A stretch of 64,000 nt of DNA, taken from NCBI GenBank assembly GCA_963383645.1, contig OY726567.1:63457234-63521233 (forward strand). Direction: 5' to 3'. The notes under the pieces were generated by a model that was given only the letters and a program-made list of their open reading frames with translations, had not been told where the DNA came from and did not search any database. The stretch is from Muscardinus avellanarius (taxonomy: Eukaryota > Chordata > Mammalia > Rodentia > Gliridae). The position numbers and the translations under genes are program-made. Below, piece by piece: positions 50,730-62,056 of this stretch; position 1 is the first letter of the stretch; each line of letters opens with the position of its first letter.

Positions 50730-52690
50730 TATTGGTGGTACTGGGGTTCCTGGAAGCCCTTCTACCTCCGGGCTACACTCCCAGACCTATTTTTTACATT
50801 TTCATTTTGGAAACAGGGTCTCCTAAGCCAGCGCACGCGGCTGGCTTCGAACCTGCGGGATCCTCCTGTCTCTGCCTCCCAAGCGCGGGGATTACAAGCG
50901 TGCGCCACCACGCTCGGCTTTCTCCATTTAATATAATGTTGGCTGTGGGTTTATTGTAGATTGCCTTTATTATGTTGAGGTATGTTCCTTCTATTCTGAT
51001 TCTCTTGCAGTGCTTTAATCATGAATGGATGTTGGATTTTGTCAAAGGCTTTTTCAGCACCTATTGAAATGATCATGTGATTTTTATCTTTGGTTCTGTT
51101 TATATGATGAATTATATGGATTGATTTTTGTATGTTGAAACAGCCTTGCATCCCCGAGATGAAGCCTACCTGGTCATGGTGTATGATTTTCTTGATGTGG
51201 TTTTGGATGTGTGTTGCTAGTATTTTGTTTAGCAATTTTGCATCCAAGTTCATCAGGGACATAGGCCTATAGTTCTCTTTCCTTGAACTATCTTTATTTG
51301 GTTTTGGTATTAGTGCAATGTTAGCTTTGTAGAATGTATTTGGGAGCATTCTGTTTCTCTCTATTTGACAAAATAGATTGAGGAGTGTAGGGATTAGCTC
51401 TTCTATAAAGGTTTTATAAAATTCACTTGGAAAGCCATCTGGTCCTGGGCTTTTCTTTGATGGTAAGGTCTTTATTCCTGTTTCAATCTCTTTGATTGCT
51501 ATTGGTTGGTTCATGTTCTCTATGTCTTCTTGACTTAGTTTAGGAAGGTTGTATTTATCTAGGAAGTTGTCAATTTCCTCCAGATTTTCCATTTTTTTGG
51601 AGTATAGTTTTTCAAAGTAATTTCTGAAATCCTCTGGATTTCTGCACTGTCCGTCTTCTACTTTCCTGTCTTCTACTGGCTTTGGGGTTAGATTGTTTCT
51701 GTTTTTCAAGGGCTTTGAGGTGTGTCATTAAATTATTTATTTGGTGATTTTTCTGTCTTATGTGAGCACTTAGTGCTATAAATTTCCCTCTTAATACTGC
51801 CTTCAATGTGTCCTAGAGGTTTTGATAAGTTGTATCTCTATTTTTGTTTGTTTCTAGAAATTTCTTAATTTCACCCTTTACTTCTTCTATGACCCATACT
51901 TCATTAAGAAGTGTGGTGTTCAGTCTCCACATGTTTATGTGGTTTCTCTGAGTCTTCTTATAGTTGATTTCTAGTTCCATTCCATTGTGGTCTGAAAAGA
52001 CACAGGGAAGTAGGTCACATTTTTTAAACTTGCTGGTGCTTACTTTGTGGCCCAGGATGTGATCTATTTTGGAAAAGGTTCCGTGAGCTGCTGAAAAAAG
52101 TGTGAACTCTGCTGTAGTTGGGTGAAATATTCTGTATGTGTCCAATAAATAGGTCCATTTGATTAATGGTGTTCTTTAGGTCTGAGGTGTCTTTTCTGAC
52201 CTTTTGTCTAGAAGATCAATCTAATGGTGTGAGAGGGGTGTTGAAGTCTCCCAGTATTATTGTATTGGGATTTATAAGTGACTTGATGTCACAAAGAGTT
52301 TGTTTTATGAAAGTAGCTGCACCTATGTTTGGAGCATAAATGTTGATTATCGTTATTTCCTCATGCTGTAGTAATCCTTTTACCAGTAAAAAGTGACCTT
52401 CTTTGTCTCTTCTGATGAGCTTGGGTTTGAAGTCTATCTTATCTGGTATCATAGTTACAACTCCTGCTTGTCTTTGAGTTCCATTAGCATGAATTACCCT
52501 GCTCCAGCCCTTTACCTTGAGTTTGTTGCTGTCTTTACTTGTAAGGTGTGTTTCTTGCAAGCAGCATATAGGATTCTGGTTTTTAATCCATTTTGTAACT
52601 CTATGTCTTTTTATTGGGGAGTTGAGGCCATTTACATTCAGTGTGATTATTAAGAGATGATTTTTAATTCCTGACTGGTTGAGATGTTAC
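48813..52690 (-). pseudogene. L1 ORF2 (endonuclease/reverse transcriptase), inactivated
   Basis: Endonuclease motifs remain: QETHL, IINIYAPN, ILGDFNTPL and [11 protein letters not shown] (52560-51813). RT motifs: [38 protein letters not shown], the motif A region ([13 protein letters not shown], about 51050) and motif C with FADD (about 50490). The end reads [20 protein letters not shown]. In motif A the usual ISID is ISIG, so a catalytic Asp is lost. Stops, frameshifts and the SINE further break the frame. The start is approximate. Confidence 0.85.
50660..50922 (-). repeat. (TTTC)n and SINE inside L1 ORF2
   Basis: About 17 TTTC units (50665-50731) are the tail of a CpG-rich 'TTCCTGG' subtype SINE (to CACGCTCGGCT). 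The L1 resumes with TTTCTCCATTTAATATAATG. Confidence 0.93.
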
Positions 52691-52760
52691 CTCTGTTTGA
52701 AATACTGTTTTTCTCTTCTTACTTGTCTGTTGGATGGAAATTCTTGTTTCTCTGGTTCTG

Positions 52761-53679
52761 TCATGTGTTTCTTGTTTCTTCTCTATAGTTAATCTCTTTG
52801 AATATTTTCTCTAGTGCTGGTTTTGAAGACATAAGTTCCTTAATCTTCTGTTTGTCATGAAAGAATTTTACTCCCCCATCTAGTTGGAGAGATAGTTTTT
52901 CTGGGTAAGAAATTTTGGGCTGCAAGTTGTTTTCTTGAAGGGTTTGGAATATGCTACTCCAGGCCCTTCTGGAATTCATGACTTGGTTTGGGGAGTCTGG
53001 GGTGATTCTGATTGGCTTCCCTCTGAATGTTACTCTGCCTTTTGTTTTTGTTGCCTTTAAGATTCTCTTTTTGGTTTCTGCATTAGTCATTTTGACTATT
53101 ATATGGTGTGGAGAATCTTTTCTCTGGTCTTGTCTAAAGGGGGTTCTATAAGTTTCCTGTACCCATGTATCAATCTCTTGCTCAATGTTTGGAAAATTTT
53201 CTGCTCTTATTTCTTTGAAAAGATTATTGAGCCCCATGGTATCACCTTCCTTTCCCTCCTCTATGCCAATAATTCTTAAGTTGGATCTTTTTAAGTGGGC
53301 CCATATTTCTTCAATGTCTAATTCCTGCTGTCGAATTGTTTTTTTCTATGTTATGAATTATTTGTTCAGTTTTGGAGTTATCGTCTTCTAGTAGTGAGAT
53401 TCTACTCTCCATGTGATCTAAGCGATTGTTTATTGTTTGGATAGATGCCTTTACTGTAATAATTGCATCTTTTATTTCTTTCAGACTCTCCTTTACTTTA
53501 ATAATTGCATCTTTTATTTCTTTCAGACTCTCTCTAAATTCTTTTCAGATTTCCTGTATGAATTCTACAATTACATTCCTGATTTGACCTTCTGGAGAAC
53601 TCTGCAGTTCTGTGTTTTCAGGTTCTGCAAATGTGGAGTTGTGGGAGCTCATTGCTCCTTTGTTGTTCCTCCTTTTCAT
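52761..53679 (-). pseudogene. L1 ORF1 (RNA-binding protein), inactivated
   Basis: Starts MKRRNNKGAMSSHNSTFAEP at 53679. The coiled-coil region contains an in-frame 42-bp (14-residue) tandem duplication. The RRM/C-terminal part is readable (IIVKMTNAETKKRILKATK, ITPDSPNQVMNSRRAW). A TGA near 53550 and a frameshift in an A-run near 53340 break the frame. Confidence 0.85.
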
Positions 53680-54773
53680 GATTTCAGATGTTTGCCTTTG
53701 TTTCTTTTGGTAGACTTCTCTCAGTTTCTAGATGTCTGCTGGTATATCTGAGGGGAGCCTGTATTATATTCAATAGTGAAGATTGAGGAAGGAGGGAAGT
53801 ACAGGAGTGAATGTAAGAATAGGGTAAAATCTCAGAGTTGAATAGAATGAAAGTATGTATTTCATAGGGCAGAATATACTAGGGATTAGAGGTAGTAAGG
53901 GTGAAGTAGTATTTTGCTAATCAATGTAGGATTTGTGGTATAATGCTATAAAGTGGATTTTATACAAGATGGGAGGGATAGAAAGCAGGAGGAAGATAGG
54001 AAAGGGACAGTAAGAGGAGGGTTGGTTTGTACAAAGGAAGAATCTTGGGAGGGGGTTTGGGAGTTGGATAAAAATAAAAAACAGACCAGAATCAAAACAA
54101 CAATAAAACCAATCAGGCATACACACTCATATACAAGAAAACAGAGCAAACAAACAATAAAAACACAAACAACACAAGAAACCCAAACCAATACAAGAGC
54201 AAACAAAAAAAAAGAAAAAGAAAAAAAAAGAAAAAAAAAACAACCTCCACTACAATTTAGTGCAGGTCTACAATTAAATGTCTATTTAGCAGATAGATCT
54301 GCTGCAGTCTCTCTCTGTGCAGAAACCAAGTACCACCTGCCCCCTTCCTATTGTGGGTTTGGTTTTCTGCGATTTTCTCAGTTTTTGTAGATGGCTGATA
54401 CTATTTGAACTGTTTTATGTACTATGCACAGGTCGCTCTCACACTTTCTACCAGTTTGGAGACTAGGTATCTCCCTGCCACTTCTGGTGAAGCTTATTTC
54501 TGGGACCAAACTCACTGTTGGAGAATATGATCTCTGCAGCTAGTTCTGGTGTGATCTTGCTTCCTGCAGGACCTGAGAGGTCTGTGTTTGTCCTTGAGCT
54601 TCTATTAAATGAGTCTAGCTAGACCCCCCCCCCCCTTTTCTGCTGATCAAAGTCTGAGTCTGTCAGGGCTTCTGTTTTGTCCAACAGCAGCCTCCTCTCT
54701 CACTTTTCCCAGGCTGCATCTGGAAGTCACAGACTTGAGCTGGGCAAGGTGCTGAGCAATCCCCTTTGAGATG

Positions 54774-54813
54774 CAAATCACTTACACTGTAGGAGTTGCC
54801 GGGCTGTGGCTCT

Positions 54814-54860
<47 letters not shown>

Positions 54861-54908
54861 GGCTGGGCAAATCACTTACACTGTAGGAGTTGCCGGGCTG
54901 TGGCTCTG

Positions 54909-54942
<34 letters not shown>

Positions 54943-54945
54943 GGC
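54774..54945. repeat. Duplicated GT-rich unit in L1 5' UTR
   Basis: AAATCACTTACACTGTAGGA then GTTGCCGGGCTGTGGCTCTG, (GT)n and AAGGCTGGGC occurs twice (from 54775 and 54869). The GT runs are about 20 and 14 units. Confidence 0.93.
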
Positions 54946-55373
54946 TGGGCCGTCCCCTGTTGCGCTGGGTTAATGGCAATTCTGTCCTCACGTCTGCACC
55001 GAGAGTGGCAGGCGTTAAACTCTTCTCAGGTTCCCTCTGTGGCTTGTTTAGCTTCTTGGAATTTGTAAGATGTCTACGCACAAGCTGGCTAGCAGCCAGT
55101 GGGCCCGCCGTCGCCGTCTCTCTCTTTGAATCTTTGTTTCTGGCCTGCAGCGCTGTGCTGGAAAGCTGAGTTCCGGAGGCACCCCGCTGCCTGTGTGTTG
55201 GGTGGGGCTGTTTTTCCGCTTTTCTTTTTTTTCCCCTTTCAGTCTCAGTATTTCTTTTCCTCTACTAAATAATGTATTTTCTGGTTTTGTAGTGCTCTGT
55301 TTTCGGGACACTGGTGACCTCATGTTGGCAGCGTTCGTAAATGCTGCTGCTCTAGGTCGCCATCTTCCCCGCC

Positions 55374-55654
55374 TTATTCTTTATTTTGAAACCGGTCTCA
55401 CTGAGTTGCAGAGGGCCTCACTAAGTAGCTGAGGCTGTCTGCCAACTCCGATAATCCGGTCTCAGCCTCCCAAATGCTGGGATTACAAGTGTGCGCCACC
55501 ATGCCCGGCCTATTTTTTATTCCTTATTTTGAAACAGGGTCTCACTGAGTTGCAAAAGGGCCTCACTAAGTAGCCGAGGCTGTCCAGGAACCGCGATCCT
55601 CCTGTCTCAGCCTCCCAGATGCCGGGATTACAAGTGTACACCACCACTCCTGGC
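55374..55654 (-). repeat. SINE right part after L1, plus a second SINE fragment
   Basis: 55374-55509 completes the SINE begun at 48519. 55510-55654 is another minus-strand SINE lacking its ID half. Confidence 0.85.
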
Positions 55655-57348
55655 CTCCCTTTAGCCTTTCTGAAGTTAGTGAGCAATGTGAGAACAAATA
55701 AAAACTTTTTATCATTGATAACAGAGCTAACAATCTCTGATCCATAAAAATAATGCATTTAGATAAACAAAGCAGCCAGCAGTCACAGAGCAGGCCAGTG
55801 GGGCTCGGTGCCATAACTGGGGGCTGTTATAAGACATTTTCCTCAACCATGTTCTGGGGCACTGAGCTCTGTAATCATAAGTATGCTGCTTCACAGCATC
55901 GGAGCCAGGAGGGCCGACAAAGGCCACACATATGACCCAGCCCGCCACCACCCTCAATACTGCCCAACTCAGGAGAACGCCTGCACCCCAGAGTGGCTGG
56001 GGGCAACATCCCCACAGAAGCAGCTTCACCAGAAGTGGTGATGCCAGGGCTCCCCAGAAGCTGTGGCACGCCTGGCTCCACTGCCCACGCAAACCTGTGG
56101 GTGGCAAGTCCCCCACCCCCTCACTAGTCACCTCACTAGCAGTGACTGGGGAGGGAGTGTCAGGCTGAGCTGGAGCTAGGAACCACGTGGGTCTGAAACA
56201 TTCCAGCTGGCAAAGGTACTTAGTAGGAACTCCAGGCTCTCTAGCCCACAAAGTTGGTTCAATATAAGTGGGCACATCGACACTCTAGGAGTTCCTCCTT
56301 AATCTCTATGACCAGGTGCTTCCCGAAACAGCTTGGGCCAGCCAGGTTTCTGGCATGAAGACCCATTCTCTCTCACGGAAGATGCAGGGAGGAGCACTGA
56401 AGAGCTCCCCTGCCTCCGGGTGTGTTCTTGGGGCAAAATCAGAGTCCCCTTCCTTTCCCAGACCCAGCACCAGTGTTTATCCACCTTGGGCAATTTTGAG
56501 AACAGCTCCACCCACCCCTACTGCAAGGTACCTAAGAACAGCCCATACAGTCCAGATCTCAAATTACCTCAGGGAGCCGGTACTATCAACAATCACCACA
56601 GCGAAGTTCTGGCTTAGGTCAGAGAGCACCCCCTAGTGGTAGCACGAGGAGAAGCACCGGCAGGACCTGGGAACCAGAGGCAACTCCTCTGACCAGGAAC
56701 TACTAGCAGGCTTTCCTTGCAAAACGGTTCAGCTTCTGATATAGACCCAGTGGCAACAGCACCAGCCCATGCTACAGGGGGCCAGCTCAAGCCCACTCCA
56801 CCTCAGACCCTGTACCAGGAGGGTCTGTACAGTCCGAGTAGTGTCTTCAGGTCTCTTTCTCTATCTAGCACATCCTTCCGGAACAAAACAAAGGGAGAAT
56901 GGAATGCATCATAAGCACAGACCCCAAGGTGTTCTTAGGTCATGAACTCAGGATCATCGGGTCTGATGACAGGGAGAGGATCTCCTCACTGCCCCACCCA
57001 ATACAGCATCAAAGCTACCTGGTGCAAGGAAGAATTCACAAGCCTTAAATTGAACTAGAACAGAGTTGAGAGAGACTTACGTGAGCTCAAATTGGCCCAC
57101 CTGGATCCTGCTCACTAAAGGACAGGGGAAAGGCATACTCTATTAAACAGGGGCAACAGAATACCATAATGATTTGGAATAGAAGAGGATTCCTTTTTAA
57201 AAGATTCACTACCAACAAAATCAAGTCTAAGATAAAAAATAAATGATTTATCTTCCTTAAAAATTCTATTAATTAAAAAATCTTTTCAAATCTTTCAAAA
57301 AACCTTTTCTCTATTTTTAATTTTTTCCTCTATTTTTATTTCTTTCTT
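55655..57348. other. GC-richer region, no gene assigned
   Basis: Single-copy-looking sequence with many short open frames on both strands (longest 182 codons, minus, 55727-56275). No recognised domain, coherent splice sites or reading-frame preference. Wording such as CAGTGGCAACAGCACCAGCC and CACCCCCTAGTGGTAG recalls old L1 5' UTR or LTR-internal sequence, but I cannot place it. Confidence 0.35.
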
Positions 57349-57868
57349 TTTGTGGTACTGGGGGTGGAAGCCAGGGGCTTTTCTACCTCCGGGGTACACT
57401 CCCAGACCTATTTTATACTTTATTTGGAAACAGGGTCTCACTAAGTTGCTGAGAGCCTCACTAAGTAGCTGAGGCTGGCTCTGAACCTGTGCGATCCTCC
57501 TGTCTCAGCCTCCCAAGTGCGGGGATTACAAGCGTGCCCCACCACGCACGCCTGGCTCTTTCTTTTTTTTTTTTGGTAGTACTGGGGTTCCTGGAAACCC
57601 TTCTACTTCCAGGCTACACTCCCAGACCTATTTTTAAAATATTTTTATTTGGAAACAGGGTCTCTTAAGCCAGCGGGCGCGGCTGGCTTCGAACCTGCGA
57701 AATCCTCCTGTCTCCGCCTCCCAAGCGCGGGGATTACAAGCGTGCGCCACCACGCCCGGCTTGCTGAGTGTCTCACTAAGTAGTGGAGGCTGGCTATGAA
57801 GCCTGCGATCCTACTATTTTAGTCTCCCAAGTATTGGGATTACAGGTGTGCGCCACCACACCCAGCCT
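57349..57868 (-). repeat. Three SINE segments, one nested
   Basis: A full copy (57349-57557) is followed by an older copy whose halves are separated by a CpG-rich 'TTCCTGG' SINE (57570-57761). The older B1 half resumes at 57762-57868. Confidence 0.75.
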
Positions 57869-58266
57869 TTGTTTTATTTTTAAAAAACCAAATAGATAAG
57901 GGGTTTATTTATAAAAATCAAGGCCTTACATAGTTTTAGATGGTACCCATTTAATGTGGCCATCCATGACCCTAGCCTTCATCTCTCATAAAGAACTATC
58001 TTCCTCGTGTATATGGATTTGGAACAAAGAAGATTCCCAATAAAAAAGGGGCTGTCTTTTCTGTCCACCTCTCCTGACACAGGACAGTAGTGAAGAAATA
58101 TAAAAAGCAAAGGGCTGAGACCCTAATACCTCTTAAACTTTGTGCAACCAAAAATATAAATAAATAAAACAGATGAAAAAGCCATAATAGGCTTGGCAGG
58201 GAATCTGAAAGAGTTTGTAATTATATCTGTTTTTTTCCCCCCAACAGTCTATATTCCCATCCCCTC
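57869..58266. other. No feature recognised
   Basis: AT-rich, short frames only. Confidence 0.4.
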
Positions 58267-58672
58267 CTCCTATTTATTGTTCTTCCCTCATACTTGGGGT
58301 TGAACCCAGGGAAACTCCACTACTGAGCCCTTTTTATTTTATTTTGAGACAGGTTTACACTAAGTTGCTCAGTCTTACTTGCATTTGCAATATTCCTGCC
58401 CCAGCCTCCCAAGTAGCTGGGACTACAAGTGTATGCCCTACATCTGACTTCATTTTTTTTTTTTTTTTTCAGTACTGGGGATGGAACCTGGGGGCATTCT
58501 ACCTCCAAGATACACCCCAGCCCTATTTTTTTATTCATTATTTTGAAACAAGTTCTCACTGAGTTGCAAAGGGCCTCACTAAGTAGCTGAGGCTGTCCTT
58601 GAACTGTGATCCTCCTGTCTCAGCCTCCCAAATGCTGGTATTACAAGCGTGTGCCACCACGCCCAGCTTGGC
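58267..58672 (-). repeat. Old SINE followed by a younger SINE
   Basis: 58267-58450 is diverged (CTTGGGGTTGAACCCAGGG to GTATGCCCTACATCTGAC). 58452-58672 is well kept (poly-T, GGGGATGGAACCTGGGGGC to CACGCCCAGC). Confidence 0.85.
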
Positions 58673-58897
58673 TTCATTTTTTAAAAAAAACAATACTAAG
58701 CTCTTCAGTGTCAACCATGCATAATTGTAACCGAAAGCTTTCATAAGTTCAAAAAGCAAATCCCAAAATGAGCAAGATTCCAACATTCCTCTTTCTAGAC
58801 AAGCAAGTGATGACCTGCCCGAGTTTTCTCACAGAAATGACAGTTACATGGTAGTTCTCCAATGTAAATTCTAGAATGGCAAGTAAGGTTTCTTTTT

Positions 58898-58984
58898 CCT
58901 CCTCCTCCTTGTCCTCCTCCTCCTTGTCATCCTCGTCCTCCTCCTCGTCGTCGTCGTCGTCGTCGTCCTCCTCCTCCTCCTCTT

Positions 58985-59026
<42 letters not shown>

Positions 59027-59116
59027 TTCTCCTCCTCTTCCACTTCCTCCTCCTCCTCCTCCTCCTCCTCCTTCTTCTTCTCCTCCTCCTCCTCCTTCTC
59101 CTTCTTCTCCTTCTTC
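58898..59116. repeat. Compound trinucleotide repeat (TCC/TCG/TTC)n
   Basis: About 220 bp of pyrimidine-rich triplets with a central (TCG) run at 58945-58968. Poly-Ser and poly-Glu frames are artefacts. Confidence 0.95.
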
Positions 59117-59975
59117 ATTCATCTGTTTATGGACACTTAGTTTAGTTCCAGAATTTGGCTATTGTGCTGCTATAAAACGGGTATGCAAGTATCACTAAAG
59201 TATTCTTTTTATTTTGCAGTACTGCAGATGGAACCCAGGGGCATTCTACCTCTGATCTACACCCTAGCCCTATTTTTTTTAAATAAATTTTTATTGGTGC
59301 ATTGTATTCATACATCTCAATGGGATAAAAATCTTGTAGAGCTATACATGCACACATCACCCAATCAGCCCCTACCCAATCTTTAACCGCTTCCCTCCCC
59401 TCCCTCCTACCCAGGCTGGGCTTCCTGATTGACTTTGATTTGTTTAAATACATCATGTGCTTTAAAGAGTTTCCCTTATCCTCCCTCTTATCCCCTCAGA
59501 TATGTCACCTTCATTGCTTCTCTATAGGGTCCCTTCTTCATCTAGAGTTCCTCCTGTTACTCATTTCTCCTTAATATTTTGCACATTAAGAAAAGCATCT
59601 GATTTCTTATTTGTTGGTGACATTTCACTGTGTCATAATTTTGTTCTCCCTTATGGCTGGGCAAAATTCCATGGGTACATATCCCATAGTTTTAAAATCC
59701 ACTCATCCGATGAAGGACATCTTGGCTGGTTTCAGTTTGGCAATGGTGAACTGTGCAGCTATGAACATGGTTGTTCATGCAATAGTTTGGTATTTTGGTG
59801 TTCATTCTTTTTGGTAGATACCCAGAGGTGGTATTGCTGGATCATATGGTAAGTTCGTTTTCCTTCTTCTGAGGATCTTCTATACTGTTCTCCAAAGTGG
59901 TTGCACCAACTTGCAATCCCACCAACAATGTATTAGAGCTTCTATTTCTCCACACTTATTCCCACTTATTGAAAA
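59117..59975 (-). mobile_element. L1 3'-end fragments
   Basis: 59283-59975 is L1 3' UTR plus ORF2 C-terminus. 59117-59214 is an older ORF2 fragment. A SINE tail fragment (59215-59275) lies between. Confidence 0.8.
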
Positions 59976-60165
59976 CCTGAAAGCCAGAAGGTGAGTAACT
60001 TTGACAGGATGATCCACTCACAACCAATTTTTTCTAATAGAGGTCACTTGGATCTGGAAATCTGCTGAGAAATTAGGTAAGTGACAGCTTCTATTGCTTC
60101 CTGGCCACACAGTTGAAGAAACCTGCTGGCCCTTTGCTGTGAAGCAGGCCCCAGTTCCAGGCCTG

Positions 60166-60294
60166 CCGCGCAACAGGCTCCGGACCTGGACTGCTGGCTC
60201 CAGACCCAGCCTTGCCCCACAGCAGGCTCCAGGCCTGGTCTCACTGGCTCTAGATCCAGCCTTGCCGCCCGGCAGGCTCTGGTTCCTGTCACTG
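60166..60294. repeat. GC-rich tandem repeat, 2.6 copies of about 50 bp
   Basis: Units start at 60166, 60215 and 60265. The shared core is CAGGCTCC, then GGCTC(C/T)AGA(C/T)CCAGCCTTG. Confidence 0.88.
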
Positions 60295-60349
60295 AGGGCA
60301 TGATGCTTAGAGAGGTTCCCACCCCCCTCTCTATACACATATGTACACA

Positions 60350-62056
60350 TATATTTTAGTAGGAGAAAACAGCACGTGTCATTTGCAGAAGCTGAGAGCT
60401 CAATTCCCTAGCAGCAATGGATTTTATCTCCCTACTGAAAGTGGAGGCTCACAGCCTCACCATGGAGAGCAAAATCGGCTGCTCCAAGCACACCCTGATC
60501 CCTAGCACAGTGTAGAGGAGTGCAGTGGCCATGAGCTGAGGTCTCCTGGGTCACCCGGCGCAGTGAATCACCCCAGCAATACGGGCGGGCCTCCCTCCGA
60601 CTTGCCCTGGACATTTTTCTTACATAGCGTGTTGTCTAGAATTTCTGCACATTTGGGGCAAGAGCAGTCTACTTTTGGGGAGATATTTTCAAAAATTCAA
60701 GGTGGATTGAATTGGATCTGTCTGCCTCTCCTGAATACTGGCTGCCGCCACTACCGCCATTTTGGTTCGTCTCTGCAAAACTTTTTCTTACATACTATGT
60801 TGTTCAGAGTTCCTGAGCATGTAGGGCAGGAACTGTCTACTTTTGGAGAGATTTCTTCAAAAGTTCAAGGTGGCTTTGGTTGGATCTGTCTGCCTCTCCT
60901 GAATACTAGCCACTGCTGCTATCTTCTTAGTCTCTCCTAGAGTATGTTGTTGTTAAGTATTCCTGTGCATGTGTGGCAGGAGCAGTCTGCTTTCTGATCT
61001 CTTCTGGGATATCCCTCCAAAAATCACTTTTCTTGCAGTGATGGGCACCGTGCTGCCGTTATACCTCTAATTTCACCATTTTCCACTCCTATATTTCCTA
61101 TATTTCAGATAGGAAGTTATGACTGGAAATGTTTCTGTGTGTTGTCTCAATCAGTTATTAAATCAAAATCTGTTGTCCAGGGTTTCTCAGGGGGATGTAT
61201 ATCCTATCTGGCCACTGCTAACCATCATTGCTGTGGTTGTGGTCACCACTGCAGCTGCAACTGCAGTCGCCGCCATCTTCCTCCCTCTTCAATATTTTTT
61301 AATAAAAGAAAATAGTACACGTCTTTTGCAGGAGTTGGGGACCCAAGTACTTAGTAGCAATGTGCTTTATTTCCCCACCAAGAGAGGAGGCCCACAGTTT
61401 CACCGCAGAGAGTGGGTTCTGCTGCTCCAAGTGCACCCACCCTCAGAGCTGTGCGAAGGAGCGCCCTTGGCTCCCAGGACACGTGGTGCCGGCCAACCTG
61501 ATTCTGCAGGGCTCCATCTGATGCACTCCGAACATTTTTCTTACATAGTATGTTGTCCAGAGTTCCTGAGCATGTGGGGCAGGTGCAGTCTACTTTCGAA
61601 GAGATTTCCTCAAAAGTTCAGGGTGAATTAGCATGAATCTACCTGCCTCTCCTCCCCATTACTGGCCACTGCTGCCGCCACCATCTTGGCCCTCCTCCCG
61701 AGCATTTTTCTTACACAGTATGTTGTCCAGAATTCCTGAGCATGTGGGGCAGGAGCAGTCTTTTCTTGGGGAGATTTCTCCAACAGTTCAAGGCAGTTGG
61801 ATTGGATTTATCTAGCTCTCCCGAATACTGGCTGCTGCCACTCTCTCTGCCATTTTTGTCTGTCTCTTCTCGCTTATATTTTAGGTAGAAAGTCTTGGCT
61901 ATAAATGTTTATGTTGTCCCAATCAGATATTAAACCAAAATCTGATGTCTGGGGTTTCTCAGAGGAATACATGTCCTATTTGGCCGTTGCCAACTATTGT
62001 TGTGGTTGCAGTGGCAACTGCGGCAGCCACCATCTTGGCCTGTTCCTCAATATTTT
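60350..62056. repeat. Higher-order tandem repeat, two blocks with inner subrepeats
   Basis: Block A (60350-61300) and block B (61300-62056) share the order lead, subrepeats, tail. The inner subrepeat of about 160 bp occurs at 60613, 60783, 60943 (partial), 61532 and 61705. It reads TTTTCTTACATAGTATGTTG, CAGAGTTCCTGAGCATGTGG, GGCAGGAGCAGTCTACTTT, CAAAAGTTCAAGG. Most subrepeats and tails end in a GCCATCTTGG or GCCATTTTGG motif, the reverse complement of a YY1-type CCAAGATGG. Family not recognised. Possible L1 5' UTR monomers or an ERV-derived promoter repeat. Confidence 0.85.

Larger units (their letters stand above)
48591..55373 (-). mobile_element. Full-length L1 (6.78 kb), inactivated, with target duplication
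   Basis: TTATTCTTT at 48582-48590 and 55374-55382 borders the element. Minus strand, in order: 5' end GGCGGGGAAGATGGCGACC (YY1-type AAGATGGCG), a 5' UTR of about 1.7 kb (55373 to about 53680) with an internal GT-rich duplication, ORF1 (53679-52761), ORF2 and the 3' UTR. A SINE with a (TTTC)n tract interrupts ORF2 at about 50660-50922. Both ORFs carry disabling changes. Confidence 0.93.

Noticed and set aside
55727..56275. 182-codon minus-strand open frame
   Set aside because: GC-rich sequence opens several frames on both strands here; no domain, no splice context, proline/alanine-rich translation typical of non-coding DNA.
58871..59145. Poly-Ser, poly-Leu and poly-Glu open frames
   Set aside because: Translations of a trinucleotide repeat in different phases. 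The same applies to 61905-62380.
61119..61631. 170-codon open frame
   Set aside because: Lies wholly inside the higher-order repeat and does not keep phase between repeat units.
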